Source: Prevotella sp. UBA3776 (lineage in GTDB: Bacteria > Bacteroidota > Bacteroidia > Bacteroidales > Bacteroidaceae). Taken from it: a stretch of DNA of 64,000 nucleotides. Positions within the stretch are counted from its first letter, which is position 1. Every line of letters begins with the position of its first letter. The position numbers and the translations under genes are program-made. The notes under the pieces were generated by a model. That model saw only the letters and a program-made list of their open reading frames with translations. It had not been told where the DNA came from and ran no database searches. Where the stretch lies: the NCBI GenBank assembly GCA_002369515.1, contig DFFM01000041.1:1-64000 (forward strand). Reading direction: 5' to 3'. This document shows positions 1 through 6,309 of the stretch, one piece after another.

Positions 1-78
1 TTTTGTTGGTTTTTCTTTGTTTTTGTTGGTTTTTTAAAGACGCAGAGCGTTCAACCAACAGGACGCTTTCAGCGTCTT
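1..78. repeat. Dispersed T-rich/hairpin repeat, copy 1 (cut by window edge)
   Basis: A T/G-rich stretch (1-35, repeated TTTTGTTGG and TTTTTCTTTG words) is followed by AAGACGC..AGCGT and, after a short loop, ACGCTTTCAGCGTCTT, which can fold back on it. The same T-rich stretch followed by GACGC(G)TAGCGT recurs at about 60966-61015. The left end lies outside the window. Confidence 0.6.
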
Positions 79-106
79 GATGGTACGATTGCGGATAATC
101 ATATAA

Positions 107-196
107 TTTTTTTATCGTCGGGAGTTGTGAAAATACTACCGTGAGTTACGAAAATATTGTCGTGCTTTACGGAAAAATTCTCTAGAAAATTTGAAA
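107..196. repeat. TCTAGA-core intergenic repeat, copy A
   Basis: Two contiguous 21-bp units (113-133 and 134-154) and one 23-bp unit (155-177), of the type TATyGTCGkGAGTTryGAAAA, run into the core TTCTCTAGAAAA at 178-189 and then TTTGAAA. The same core and flanks recur at 16204-16303, 26681-26770, 60681-60860 and 61081-61250. No gene is seen between 1 and 277. Confidence 0.65.
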
Positions 197-277
197 TCGT
201 CGCTGCGAATGGCTTTTCGGGCCTTTTCCAACGTGAACGAAAAACCATGCGACAGGATGGCAATTCGCCGTCATGAA

Positions 278-308
278 AAAGAGGCCGACTGTCAAAGTCG
301 GCCTCTTT
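278..308 (-). terminator. Rho-independent terminator of radC
   Basis: The 13-bp arms AAAGAGGCCGACT (278-290) and AGTCGGCCTCTTT (296-308) form a perfect hairpin with a 5-nt loop. On the minus strand it is followed by a T run. It overlaps the last codons and the stop of radC, so the gene end and terminator share sequence. Confidence 0.8.
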
Positions 309-1032
309 CGTAGTAGGAGTAATAGTTGCCATCGGTGATGATGACGTGGTCCATGAAGAAGATGCGCATCAGCTCGCAGGCGTTCTTCACTCGCTGGGTC
401 AGCCTGTCGTCGTCCTTGCTGGGATTGATGCTGTTGCTGGGATGGTTGTGACAGAGTGCCAGCACAGTGGCTTTGGCCAACAGCGCCTCCTTGATGATGA
501 TGCGCACATCGACCGCCGTCTCGGTGATGCCCCCGTGCGAAACGCGCAGGGCTTTTATCAGTTTGTTGTTCTGGTTCATCAGCAGCACCCACGCCTCCTC
601 TACGTCAAGGTCCTGCATCTTGGGGTGCATCAGGTTGTATATGGCGGTCGCCGACCCTATGTCCTGGCGCTCGGCGGCTTTTTCCATCTGTCGCCGTTTG
701 CCCAGCTCGCAGGCTGCGAGCACGGTGATGGCCTTGGCCGGCCCCATGCCGGTGTAGGCGGTGAGGTCTTGGATGGACATTTTGCCCAGCGTGTTCAGGT
801 TGTTGCCGCAGTCGTTCAGCACGTGCTGCATCAGTGACACGGCGCTCTCCTTGGTAGAGCCCGACCCGATGAGAATGGCCAGCAGTTCGGCGTTGGTCAG
901 AGCCTCTGCGCCCAACCTCATGAGCTTCTCGCGCGGGCGGTCTTCCTCTGCCCATTGGTTGATGTTCAGTTTCAGTTCAGAGCTACGAGTTATGAGTTCA
1001 GAGTTATGATTACCTTTATTATCAGCTTTCAT
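292..1032 (-). CDS. radC: RadC-family JAB/MPN domain protein
   Basis: This 246-residue protein has the RadC layout: an N-terminal UPF0758 region (AEEDRPREKLMRLGAEAL near 28-45), a helix-hairpin-helix (YTGMGPAKAI near 92-101) and a C-terminal JAB metalloprotease-like domain with HNHPSNSINPSKDD near 196-209, the predicted zinc site. The family was historically linked to DNA repair, but its real function is unsettled. The start is unusual. The only in-frame ATG ahead of the conserved region (1030-1032) overlaps the stop of the four-helix-bundle gene as ATGA, and residues 6-20 are encoded by the left inverted-repeat arm flanking that gene. The N-terminal extension therefore looks like a by-product of a cassette insertion, with translation probably coupled to the upstream gene. 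Confidence 0.93.
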   Translation of the reverse strand: MKADNKGNHNSELITRSSELKLNINQWAEEDRPREKLMRLGAEALTNAELLAILIGSGSTKESAVSLMQHVLNDCGNNLNTLGKMSIQDLTAYTGMGPAKAITVLAACELGKRRQMEKAAERQDIGSATAIYNLMHPKMQDLDVEEAWVLLMNQNNKLIKALRVSHGGITETAVDVRIIIKEALLAKATVLALCHNHPSNSINPSKDDDRLTQRVKNACELMRIFFMDHVIITDGNYYSYYERGRL

Positions 1033-1442
1033 TTGTCGAAATTATATTTGGTTTTCATGGTTTTAACTGAGGCTACAAGCATTTTTATGATTTCGTCGTT
1101 ATCGCTTGCCATGGAAGAAAAACCTCTTTCTTCAATATAGCCACCTCCATATAGCTTTTCAAGCCAATAGTACGTTTCGTCAGCCTCTTTCAGGGCGATT
1201 TTCAGTTTGTGTACAAAATCTTTCGGGCCTTCGGCATTGCGACTTTCCGCCAGATAGGCACCTATACTTGTACCACTTCGCAGAATCTGCGCAGAAATGA
1301 TTGTCTCATGCTTTTCCTCTTTCAGATACCGAAAAAGTTTCACTATCCGGTCTGTATATCTGTCCACTTTCGTACTTAGTACGCTTTCTTTTCGTTGCAG
1401 CATATCGTAAATAAGGTAATCATAACTCGAAACTCTTAACTC
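987..1442. mobile_element. Inverted-repeat-flanked cassette carrying the four-helix-bundle gene
   Basis: The left arm 987-1016 and right arm 1413-1442 are inverted copies of about 30 bp. The inner 16 bp (GAGTTATGATTACCTT and its complement) are perfect, and the outer part is made of the heptamer-like GAGTTAA/GAGTTCA units seen in other gaps. Between the arms lies exactly one gene, whose ATG is 9 nt from the right arm and whose stop is 12 nt from the left arm. No transposase or obvious target duplication is seen, so mobility is inferred from architecture only. Confidence 0.45.
1029..1403 (-). CDS. Four-helix-bundle protein (23S rRNA IVS-type family)
   Basis: The 124-residue product starts at MLQRKESVLSTKVDRYTDRI and carries the family signature AQILRSGTSIGAYLAESRNA followed by FVHKLKIALKEADETYYWLE. 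These are the hallmarks of the four-helix-bundle family first found as ORFs in 23S rRNA intervening sequences. The biochemical role is unknown. A longer reading frame extends to 1472, but it would run through the right inverted-repeat arm and the end of the glycosyltransferase gene, so the start at 1403, just inside the arm, is preferred. The stop overlaps the radC start (ATGA). Confidence 0.85.
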   Translation of the reverse strand: MLQRKESVLSTKVDRYTDRIVKLFRYLKEEKHETIISAQILRSGTSIGAYLAESRNAEGPKDFVHKLKIALKEADETYYWLEKLYGGGYIEERGFSSMASDNDEIIKMLVASVKTMKTKYNFDK

Positions 1443-1449
1443 GAAACTC

Positions 1450-2493
1450 TTAACTATAAAATGTTTTTTCAAAGGCGGTGAACTCGTCTTGCTTCAGTAC
1501 GCAGCGTTTCCACCATGACTCGATGAATCCGAAACCGTAGCCCATGAGTTGGACGAAAGCGGCAGGGACGGAGAGCAGCCCCACCTTGAGGCTCTTGTTC
1601 TTGGCGGAGGAGTCGATGAAGATTACCAGGCTGTAGAACAGTATGGGAATCCAAGGCAGCAGGGCCACCCAGTACCACGAGCGCCAGTTGGGCTCGTCGT
1701 AGTGCATCAGGGCGCGCCCAACGGCAGAAGTCAGGATGAGCGCCACCACACCCACGGTGAACACGGTGGGGAGCAGATGGACCAGCTTGAGTGTGCCGGG
1801 ATGGCGTTTCTCCAAGTTGATGCGGGCAATGCCGCTGTTATAGACCTGGCGGAAGAACTTGCGGAAGTCGGTGCGGCGCTTGTGCCACACCCACGCGTCG
1901 GCGAAAAGGCGCGGCTGGTAGCCGGCTTCTACGATGCGGTAGCTGAAATCGATGTCTTCGCCGAAGCGCATCTTTGAGAATCCGCCCAGCTGCCTATAGA
2001 CGTCGCGGCGGATGCCCATGTTGAACGAGCGGGGGTAGAACTTGTCCAGTTTCTTCTTCCCTCCGCGTATGCCGCCCGTGGTGAAGAACGAGGTCATCGA
2101 GTAGCTGATGGCCTTCTGCACATCGGTGAACGATGGGTGCGAGGCGTCGGGGCCGCCAAAGGCTTCGGCCGGTTGGCGGCGCATCTCGTCGTCAACGGCC
2201 TGCAGATAACCCTGGGGCAGCACCACGTCGGAGTCGAGCACGATGAGCATGTCGCCCTGCGCCCGTTCGGCTCCGTAGTTGCGGCTTTGGCCGGGGCCGG
2301 AGTTGGGCTTCACGAAGTATTTCACGTCCATCAGTGGCATGTATTTCTCCACCACCTGGCGACAGTCGCGCTGCGAACCGTCTTCCACGATGAGCACTTC
2401 GAAGTCGGTCACAGTCTGTTGGGTGAGGCTCTGCAACAGCTCGTCCACCTCGTCAGGACGATTGAACACAGGAACAATTATGGAATATTTCAT
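1450..2493 (-). CDS. Membrane-anchored family 2 glycosyltransferase
   Basis: This 347-residue GT2 enzyme (GT-A fold) opens with MKYSIIVPVFNRPDEV, the nucleotide-sugar binding strand. It carries a DxD-type site in VLDSDVVLP near residue 90 and an acceptor/catalytic region FGEDIDFSYRI near 180. Two C-terminal hydrophobic segments (TVFTVGVVALILTSAV and LLPWIPILFYSLVIFI) suggest it sits at the inner membrane and transfers sugars to a lipid or surface glycan; the substrate cannot be told. The start at 2493 is chosen over 2511 because the fold begins at MKYSIIV. A TAnnTTTG box lies only 5 nt upstream, implying a leaderless or nearly leaderless mRNA. Confidence 0.9.
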   Translation of the reverse strand: MKYSIIVPVFNRPDEVDELLQSLTQQTVTDFEVLIVEDGSQRDCRQVVEKYMPLMDVKYFVKPNSGPGQSRNYGAERAQGDMLIVLDSDVVLPQGYLQAVDDEMRRQPAEAFGGPDASHPSFTDVQKAISYSMTSFFTTGGIRGGKKKLDKFYPRSFNMGIRRDVYRQLGGFSKMRFGEDIDFSYRIVEAGYQPRLFADAWVWHKRRTDFRKFFRQVYNSGIARINLEKRHPGTLKLVHLLPTVFTVGVVALILTSAVGRALMHYDEPNWRSWYWVALLPWIPILFYSLVIFIDSSAKNKSLKVGLLSVPAAFVQLMGYGFGFIESWWKRCVLKQDEFTAFEKTFYS

Positions 2494-2498
2494 GAGCG

Positions 2499-2506
2499 CA
2501 AAGGTA
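2499..2506 (-). promoter_or_regulatory. -7 box (TACCTTTG) of the glycosyltransferase gene
   Basis: TACCTTTG on the minus strand matches the Bacteroidetes primary-sigma -7 consensus TAnnTTTG. It is 5 nt from the ATG at 2493, so the transcript would have almost no leader. Confidence 0.6.
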
Positions 2507-2548
2507 AACATTTATTGGCATAAGAGCAATAATTTCATATTTTATTTG

Positions 2549-2556
2549 TATTTTTG
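2549..2556 (+). promoter_or_regulatory. -7 box (TATTTTTG) of the SufT-like gene
   Basis: TATTTTTG matches TAnnTTTG and lies 21 nt before the ATG at 2578. It is divergent from the glycosyltransferase promoter across an 86-bp gap. Confidence 0.65.
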
Positions 2557-2577
2557 TGGCCAAAAACCGACGACATT

Positions 2578-2898
2578 ATGACGCAAGAAGAAAAGACAAA
2601 GATAGAAGAACGCATCGTTGACGTGCTCAAGACCGTCTATGACCCCGAAATTCCCGTTGACATCTGGAATTTGGGCATGATTTACAAAATCGACGTAAAA
2701 GAAGACGCAAGCGTCGAGGTGGATATGACATTCACCGCACCGTCGTGCCCCGCCGCCGACTTCATCCTGGAGGACGTGCGCACAAAGATAGAGAGCGTGG
2801 AGGGCGTGGGCAGCGTCAACGTGAACCTCGTGTTCGAACCCGCATGGGATCAGAGCATGATGAGCGAGGAAGCCCGCGTAGAACTCGGCTTCGACTAG
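2578..2898 (+). CDS. SufT-like iron-sulfur assembly protein (DUF59/MIP18)
   Basis: The 106-residue protein consists of one DUF59 domain: YDPEIPVDIWNLGMIYKI near 22-39 and FTAPSCPAADFI near 50-61, with the conserved Cys of the family. DUF59 proteins assist iron-sulfur cluster delivery (bacterial SufT, eukaryotic MIP18). The start at 2578 (MTQEEKTK) is preferred over 2554, which overlaps the -7 box. The gene is followed after 40 bp by lpxH in the same direction and is not next to other suf genes here. Confidence 0.88.
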   Translation: MTQEEKTKIEERIVDVLKTVYDPEIPVDIWNLGMIYKIDVKEDASVEVDMTFTAPSCPAADFILEDVRTKIESVEGVGSVNVNLVFEPAWDQSMMSEEARVELGFD

Positions 2899-2938
2899 AA
2901 AACACCGTCCCCCCCCTTAATCCACCACACAGACAAAA

Positions 2939-3709
2939 ATGATCAACAAAAACGTATATTTCCTTTCCGATGCCCACCTTGGCTCGTGGGCCATCGACCA
3001 CGGACGAATGCAAGAGCGTCGGCTCGTGCGATTTCTCGACAGCATCAAGAACAAAGCCGCTGCCGCCTATCTGCTGGGCGACATGTTCGACTTCTGGTAC
3101 GAGTGGAAATACACCGTGCCCAAAGGCTACACGCGGTTCTTGGGAAAACTGTCCGAACTGACTGACATGGGCGTGGAAGTCCACTATTTCACCGGCAACC
3201 ACGACATTTGGATGTACGGCTACCTGGAGCAAGAATGCGGCGTCATACTGCACAAAAAGCCGGCCACGGTGGAAATCTACGACAAGGTGTTCTACCTGGC
3301 CCACGGCGACGGGCTGGGCGACGAGAACAAAAGCTTCAAGTTCATCCGAAGCATTTTCCACAACACCACCTGCCAGCGGCTGTTCTCAACGCTCCATCCC
3401 CGCTGGGCGATGTGGTTCGGACTGACATGGGCCAAGCACTCGCGACTCAAACGCGCCGACGGCAAGGAACCACCCTACATGGGCGAGGACAAGGAATTTC
3501 TCGTGCAGTACACCAAACAGTACATGCGCACCCACTCCGACATAGACTACTTCATTTATGGCCACCGCCACATCGAACTCGACCTCATGCTCAGCCACAA
3601 AACACGCATGATTATCCTCGGCGACTGGATTTGGCAATTCTCATACGTGGTCTTCGACGGCGAACACTTCTTCCTTTCCGAATATGCCGAAGGGGAAAGT
3701 CAGATGTAA
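2939..3709 (+). CDS. lpxH: UDP-2,3-diacylglucosamine diphosphatase
   Basis: This 256-residue metallophosphoesterase hydrolyses UDP-2,3-diacylglucosamine to lipid X and UMP in lipid A synthesis, at the cytoplasmic face of the inner membrane. All metal-binding motifs of the family are visible in order: LSDAHLGSW (residues 8-16), LGDMFDFWYEW (about 43-53), TGNHDIW (about 85-91), AHGDGLG (about 121-127) and YGHRHIEL (about 205-212). Length is normal for LpxH of Bacteroidetes. It probably shares the promoter of the SufT-like gene. A long hairpin just downstream (3728-3785) can end the transcript. Confidence 0.92.
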   Translation: MINKNVYFLSDAHLGSWAIDHGRMQERRLVRFLDSIKNKAAAAYLLGDMFDFWYEWKYTVPKGYTRFLGKLSELTDMGVEVHYFTGNHDIWMYGYLEQECGVILHKKPATVEIYDKVFYLAHGDGLGDENKSFKFIRSIFHNTTCQRLFSTLHPRWAMWFGLTWAKHSRLKRADGKEPPYMGEDKEFLVQYTKQYMRTHSDIDYFIYGHRHIELDLMLSHKTRMIILGDWIWQFSYVVFDGEHFFLSEYAEGESQM

Positions 3710-3712
3710 GAA

Positions 3713-3872
3713 ACTTAACCAAATCAACACCATAAAGCGCCCCAAACTTAACCAATTGTGGTTAAGTTTGGGGCGCTTTATGGTGCCACTTAACCAAAAT
3801 AACGGCGAAAAATGTTAATTTTTGGCCGTTTTTGAATTTTTCTGGGCAAAACTTAACCAGTTTTGGATAAGT
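3713..3872. promoter_or_regulatory. Operator-like array of ACTTAACCA sites
   Basis: The 9-mer ACTTAACCA occurs directly at 3713-3721, 3746-3754, 3788-3796 and 3851-3859, and as its complement TGGTTAAGT at 3759-3767 (TGGATAAGT at 3864-3872). Two of these form identical dyads, ACTTAACCA-4 nt-TGGwTAAGT, at 3746-3767 and 3851-3872. The second dyad ends 5 nt before the -7 box of the AlbA-type gene, where a bound protein would block transcription. The likely ligand is the AlbA/wHTH protein encoded next, acting on its own gene; this is inference. Confidence 0.55.
3728..3785. repeat. Perfect 27-bp inverted repeat (hairpin, 4-nt loop)
   Basis: Arms 3728-3754 and 3759-3785 are perfect reverse complements around the loop ATTG. 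The arm begins CACCATAAAGCGCCCC and ends with an operator-like ACTTAACCA. It can act as the lpxH terminator in RNA, and as a cruciform or double operator in DNA. Confidence 0.9.
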
Positions 3873-3877
3873 TTTGT

Positions 3878-3885
3878 TATCTTTG
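3878..3885 (+). promoter_or_regulatory. -7 box (TATCTTTG) of the AlbA-type gene
   Basis: TATCTTTG fits the TAnnTTTG consensus. It is 22 nt before the ATG at 3908 and directly downstream of the second ACTTAACCA dyad. Confidence 0.65.
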
Positions 3886-3907
3886 CAACTGAATGAAGAA
3901 CAAATAA

Positions 3908-5440
3908 ATGGTAAAGTATATGGACGCAAACAAGATTAAGGAACTATGTGCTTTGGGCGAAAACAGCAAAGTGCAATTCAAGCTCCGACTCGACAATCCC
4001 AATAAGATTGCCGCCGAGATTGTCGCCTTCGCAAACTATCAAGGTGGAGTCATTTTGATTGGCGTCGAAGACAAGACGGGCGAAATCGTTGGCCTCAACT
4101 ACGACCAGGTGCAACAACTCAGCCGCGACATCGGCAACGCAGCCAACAACAGTGTCCGCCCCACCATCTATCTGCAAACCGAAACCGTTGACGTAGATGG
4201 AAAGATTGTGCTCGTTGTCAATGTGGCCGAAGGCATCAACAAACCCTACAAAGATGCGAGCGGCAACATCTGGATAAAACAAGGCAGCGACAAACGCCGA
4301 ATCATGGAGAACGACGAGATTCTGTCCATGTTTCAGGAATCGGGCAAATATCACGCCGACGAGCACGGAGTGATGAGGACACAGGCCTCCGACATCGACC
4401 TGATGCTGCTCAACGACTATCTGGAGCAATCCTACGGCAAGCGGGCCGACGAGTTCAACCTGCCGCTCGAGCAATTGCTTCAGAACATGCAACTCATGAA
4501 CAGCAAAGGCCAGCTCACTCTGGCTGGACTGCTCTATTTCGGCAAACATCCACAGATGTACGAGCCTGCCTTCGTCATCAAGGCCGTCTCGTTTTTCGGT
4601 AACGACATGGGTGGATTGGAATATCGCGACAGTAAGGACATCACGGGCACCATCCCGCGCATGTTCAACGAAGGCATGGCCTTCCTCAAAGCCAACCTGC
4701 ACAGCTTGCAGGCTGGGCAGTCGTTCAATTCGGTGGGAAAACTGGAGATTTCGGAAATAGCGCTGAGAGAATTGCTTCAGAATGCGCTCGTCCACCGCGA
4801 CTATCTGATTGATGCTCCCATACGCATCTTGATTTTCGATGACCGAGTGGAGATTGTCAGCCCCGGAGGGCTGCCCAACGGTGTAGATGTCAACTCCATC
4901 CGGTTTGGGAAAACCAGCCAGCGCAACCGGCTGATGGCCACGCTTTGCGCCAAGACCATGGACTATCGCGGATTGGGCACGGGCATCATCCGCGCCACCA
5001 AGGAGGTGCGCGACATTGAATTTGTCAACGACAAGGGCAGCCAGTTCAAGGTGGTCATCAAGAGGCCCGTGGTCGGACTGTCCTATCCGCAGACTTCCGG
5101 CTCCGACCTCATTGTTTCCGACGGTTTGCCTTCTCAACCCTACAACTTGGGATACAGGCAAATCGCTGCGCCCGACATGCACTTCGGCTCGCTGCCTGTG
5201 CGGCAGCTATGCCCTCAGCTTCCCAAGGGCGAGGACGAGAATGCCATCCGCATACTCCAGCTCTGCCAGACGCCTCAAGGCATTCTGGAGATGATGGAGG
5301 CAACAGGTTACAAGAGCCGCACCAGTTTCCGCCGCAGAATCCTTGACCCGCTTATCGGTGCCGGACTCATAGAGCCCGAGCTGAAGGACAAACCCAACAG
5401 CCCCAAGCAGCGCTACAGAACCGTGAGAAATAATCAATGA
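3908..5440 (+). CDS. AlbA/Schlafen-type ATP-binding transcriptional regulator
   Basis: This 510-residue protein has an N-terminal AlbA_2 (Schlafen-like) domain, residues about 12-130, with GENSKVQFKLRL and ANYQGGVILIGVEDKTG. A GHKL-type divergent ATPase domain follows (about 280-400: ALRELLQNALVHRDYL, FDDRVEIVSPGGLP, GLGTGIIRATKEV). The C-terminal winged-helix-like region (about 445-505) contains GILEMMEATGYKSRTSFRRR. Such proteins are usually annotated as putative transcriptional regulators; the ligand and targets are unknown. The palindromic array ahead of the gene suggests autoregulation. An alternative start is at 3920 (MDANKIKEL). The stop overlaps a possible ATG of the next gene (ATGA at 5437-5440). 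Confidence 0.85.
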   Translation: MVKYMDANKIKELCALGENSKVQFKLRLDNPNKIAAEIVAFANYQGGVILIGVEDKTGEIVGLNYDQVQQLSRDIGNAANNSVRPTIYLQTETVDVDGKIVLVVNVAEGINKPYKDASGNIWIKQGSDKRRIMENDEILSMFQESGKYHADEHGVMRTQASDIDLMLLNDYLEQSYGKRADEFNLPLEQLLQNMQLMNSKGQLTLAGLLYFGKHPQMYEPAFVIKAVSFFGNDMGGLEYRDSKDITGTIPRMFNEGMAFLKANLHSLQAGQSFNSVGKLEISEIALRELLQNALVHRDYLIDAPIRILIFDDRVEIVSPGGLPNGVDVNSIRFGKTSQRNRLMATLCAKTMDYRGLGTGIIRATKEVRDIEFVNDKGSQFKVVIKRPVVGLSYPQTSGSDLIVSDGLPSQPYNLGYRQIAAPDMHFGSLPVRQLCPQLPKGEDENAIRILQLCQTPQGILEMMEATGYKSRTSFRRRILDPLIGAGLIEPELKDKPNSPKQRYRTVRNNQ

Positions 5441-5463
5441 AACACTTAAAACCACACATCATC

Positions 5464-5997
5464 ATGAAAAAGAAACTTCTCCTGCTGCTGCTCGTTTGCA
5501 TCAGCACCCCTATCTTCGCCCAGACGGCAGAAACAATCATTGAGCAGTCGGACAAATACGCCACCGAACATCTGCACATCAAGTACGAATACGAACTGAT
5601 GACTCTCGACGGTGTGCTCTACGCCACCAACAAATACGAGCGCACTCCTTGTGTGCTCATCCGTTATCCGTCGGCCAAGACGCAGAGCTCGTTCACCATT
5701 CCCACAGGCGTAACCCGCATCTGCGCCCATGCCTTCGACGGCGCCAAGCTGGAGACGCTCTACATCCCCAACACCGTGCGCTACATTGCCTACGAAGCCT
5801 TCACCAACGCCCAGATTGGACGTTTCGAATCGGACAACAACCAGAGTGCAGCCGTCCAGCCACTCACTTTCGATGCCGAAACTGAGGCTATCTACGATGC
5901 CGAGGGCAAGCTCCAGGACAGCATCAGCGACCCCGCCAAGACCTACATCATCCGACTGAAAAATGGACAGGCGCTGAAAGTGAGAGGCAGCAAATAA
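5464..5997 (+). CDS. Secreted BspA-like leucine-rich-repeat protein (short)
   Basis: The 177-residue product has a clear Sec signal peptide (MKKKLLLLLLVCISTPIFAQ, cleavage after AQ) and one BspA/LRR_5-type unit: FTIPTGVTRICAHAFDGAKL, then ETLYIPNTVRYIAYEAF. That region resembles the LRR modules of Bacteroidales surface proteins, but no type IX sorting tail is present, so the mature protein is probably periplasmic or outer-membrane associated. The start at 5464 gives a standard signal peptide. An in-frame ATG at 5437 overlaps the stop of the upstream regulator, so translation may be coupled. The role is unknown. Confidence 0.75.
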   Translation: MKKKLLLLLLVCISTPIFAQTAETIIEQSDKYATEHLHIKYEYELMTLDGVLYATNKYERTPCVLIRYPSAKTQSSFTIPTGVTRICAHAFDGAKLETLYIPNTVRYIAYEAFTNAQIGRFESDNNQSAAVQPLTFDAETEAIYDAEGKLQDSISDPAKTYIIRLKNGQALKVRGSK

Positions 5998-6085
5998 GGG
6001 CCACTCCGGCTTTCGAAGCCCCCTGGATTCTTTTCTTTCTCCGGCTTCAGCCTTTGCTTCATCACCTTGCATAATTGGTTCTTTT

Positions 6086-6229
6086 TTATTGCTGTCCGCT
6101 AAAAATTTTGCTTGGTTCATAAAATAGGCTGAATCCCTCGCTTGGGTTTCAGCCTTTATAGTTACCTTTGTTTCTGCAAAAAAAACAGATTACATGAACA
6201 AAGGTACACATTTTATCGGACAGCAATAA
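6086..6229. repeat. Nested inverted repeats between the LRR gene and ackA
   Basis: The outer arms TTATTGCTGTCCG (6086-6098) and CGGACAGCAATAA (6217-6229) are perfect 13-bp complements. Inner arms TACCTTTGTT (6163-6172) and AACAAAGGTA (6197-6206) are perfect 10-bp complements, each containing a TACCTTTG -7-like box, in convergent orientation. The unit resembles a small MITE-like element, but no target duplication is seen. The remainder of 5998-6309 holds two hairpins, listed separately. Confidence 0.5.
6126..6155 (+). terminator. Hairpin downstream of the LRR gene
   Basis: AGGCTGAATCCC (6126-6137) pairs with GGGTTTCAGCCT (6144-6155) with one mismatch and a 6-nt loop, followed by a short T-rich stretch. 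A terminator for the regulator/LRR unit is plausible. Confidence 0.45.
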
Positions 6230-6243
6230 TTTAATTATTTGAA

Positions 6244-6282
6244 AATGTTCACCAACTGGTGTGACACCAGCTGGTGAACATT
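6244..6282 (-). terminator. Hairpin terminator downstream of ackA
   Basis: The 19-nt arms 6244-6262 (AATGTTCACCAACTGGTGT) and 6264-6282 pair with a single mismatch. On the minus strand an A/T-rich stretch follows. It lies 27 bp beyond the ackA stop. Confidence 0.65.
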
Positions 6283-6309
6283 GTTCGTTGCTCTGTGTGA
6301 AAGCGAGGA

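Noticed and set aside
1404..1472. N-terminal extension of the four-helix-bundle protein
   Set aside because: The extension is encoded by the inverted-repeat arm and the 3' end of the glycosyltransferase gene; the start at 1403 fits the family length.
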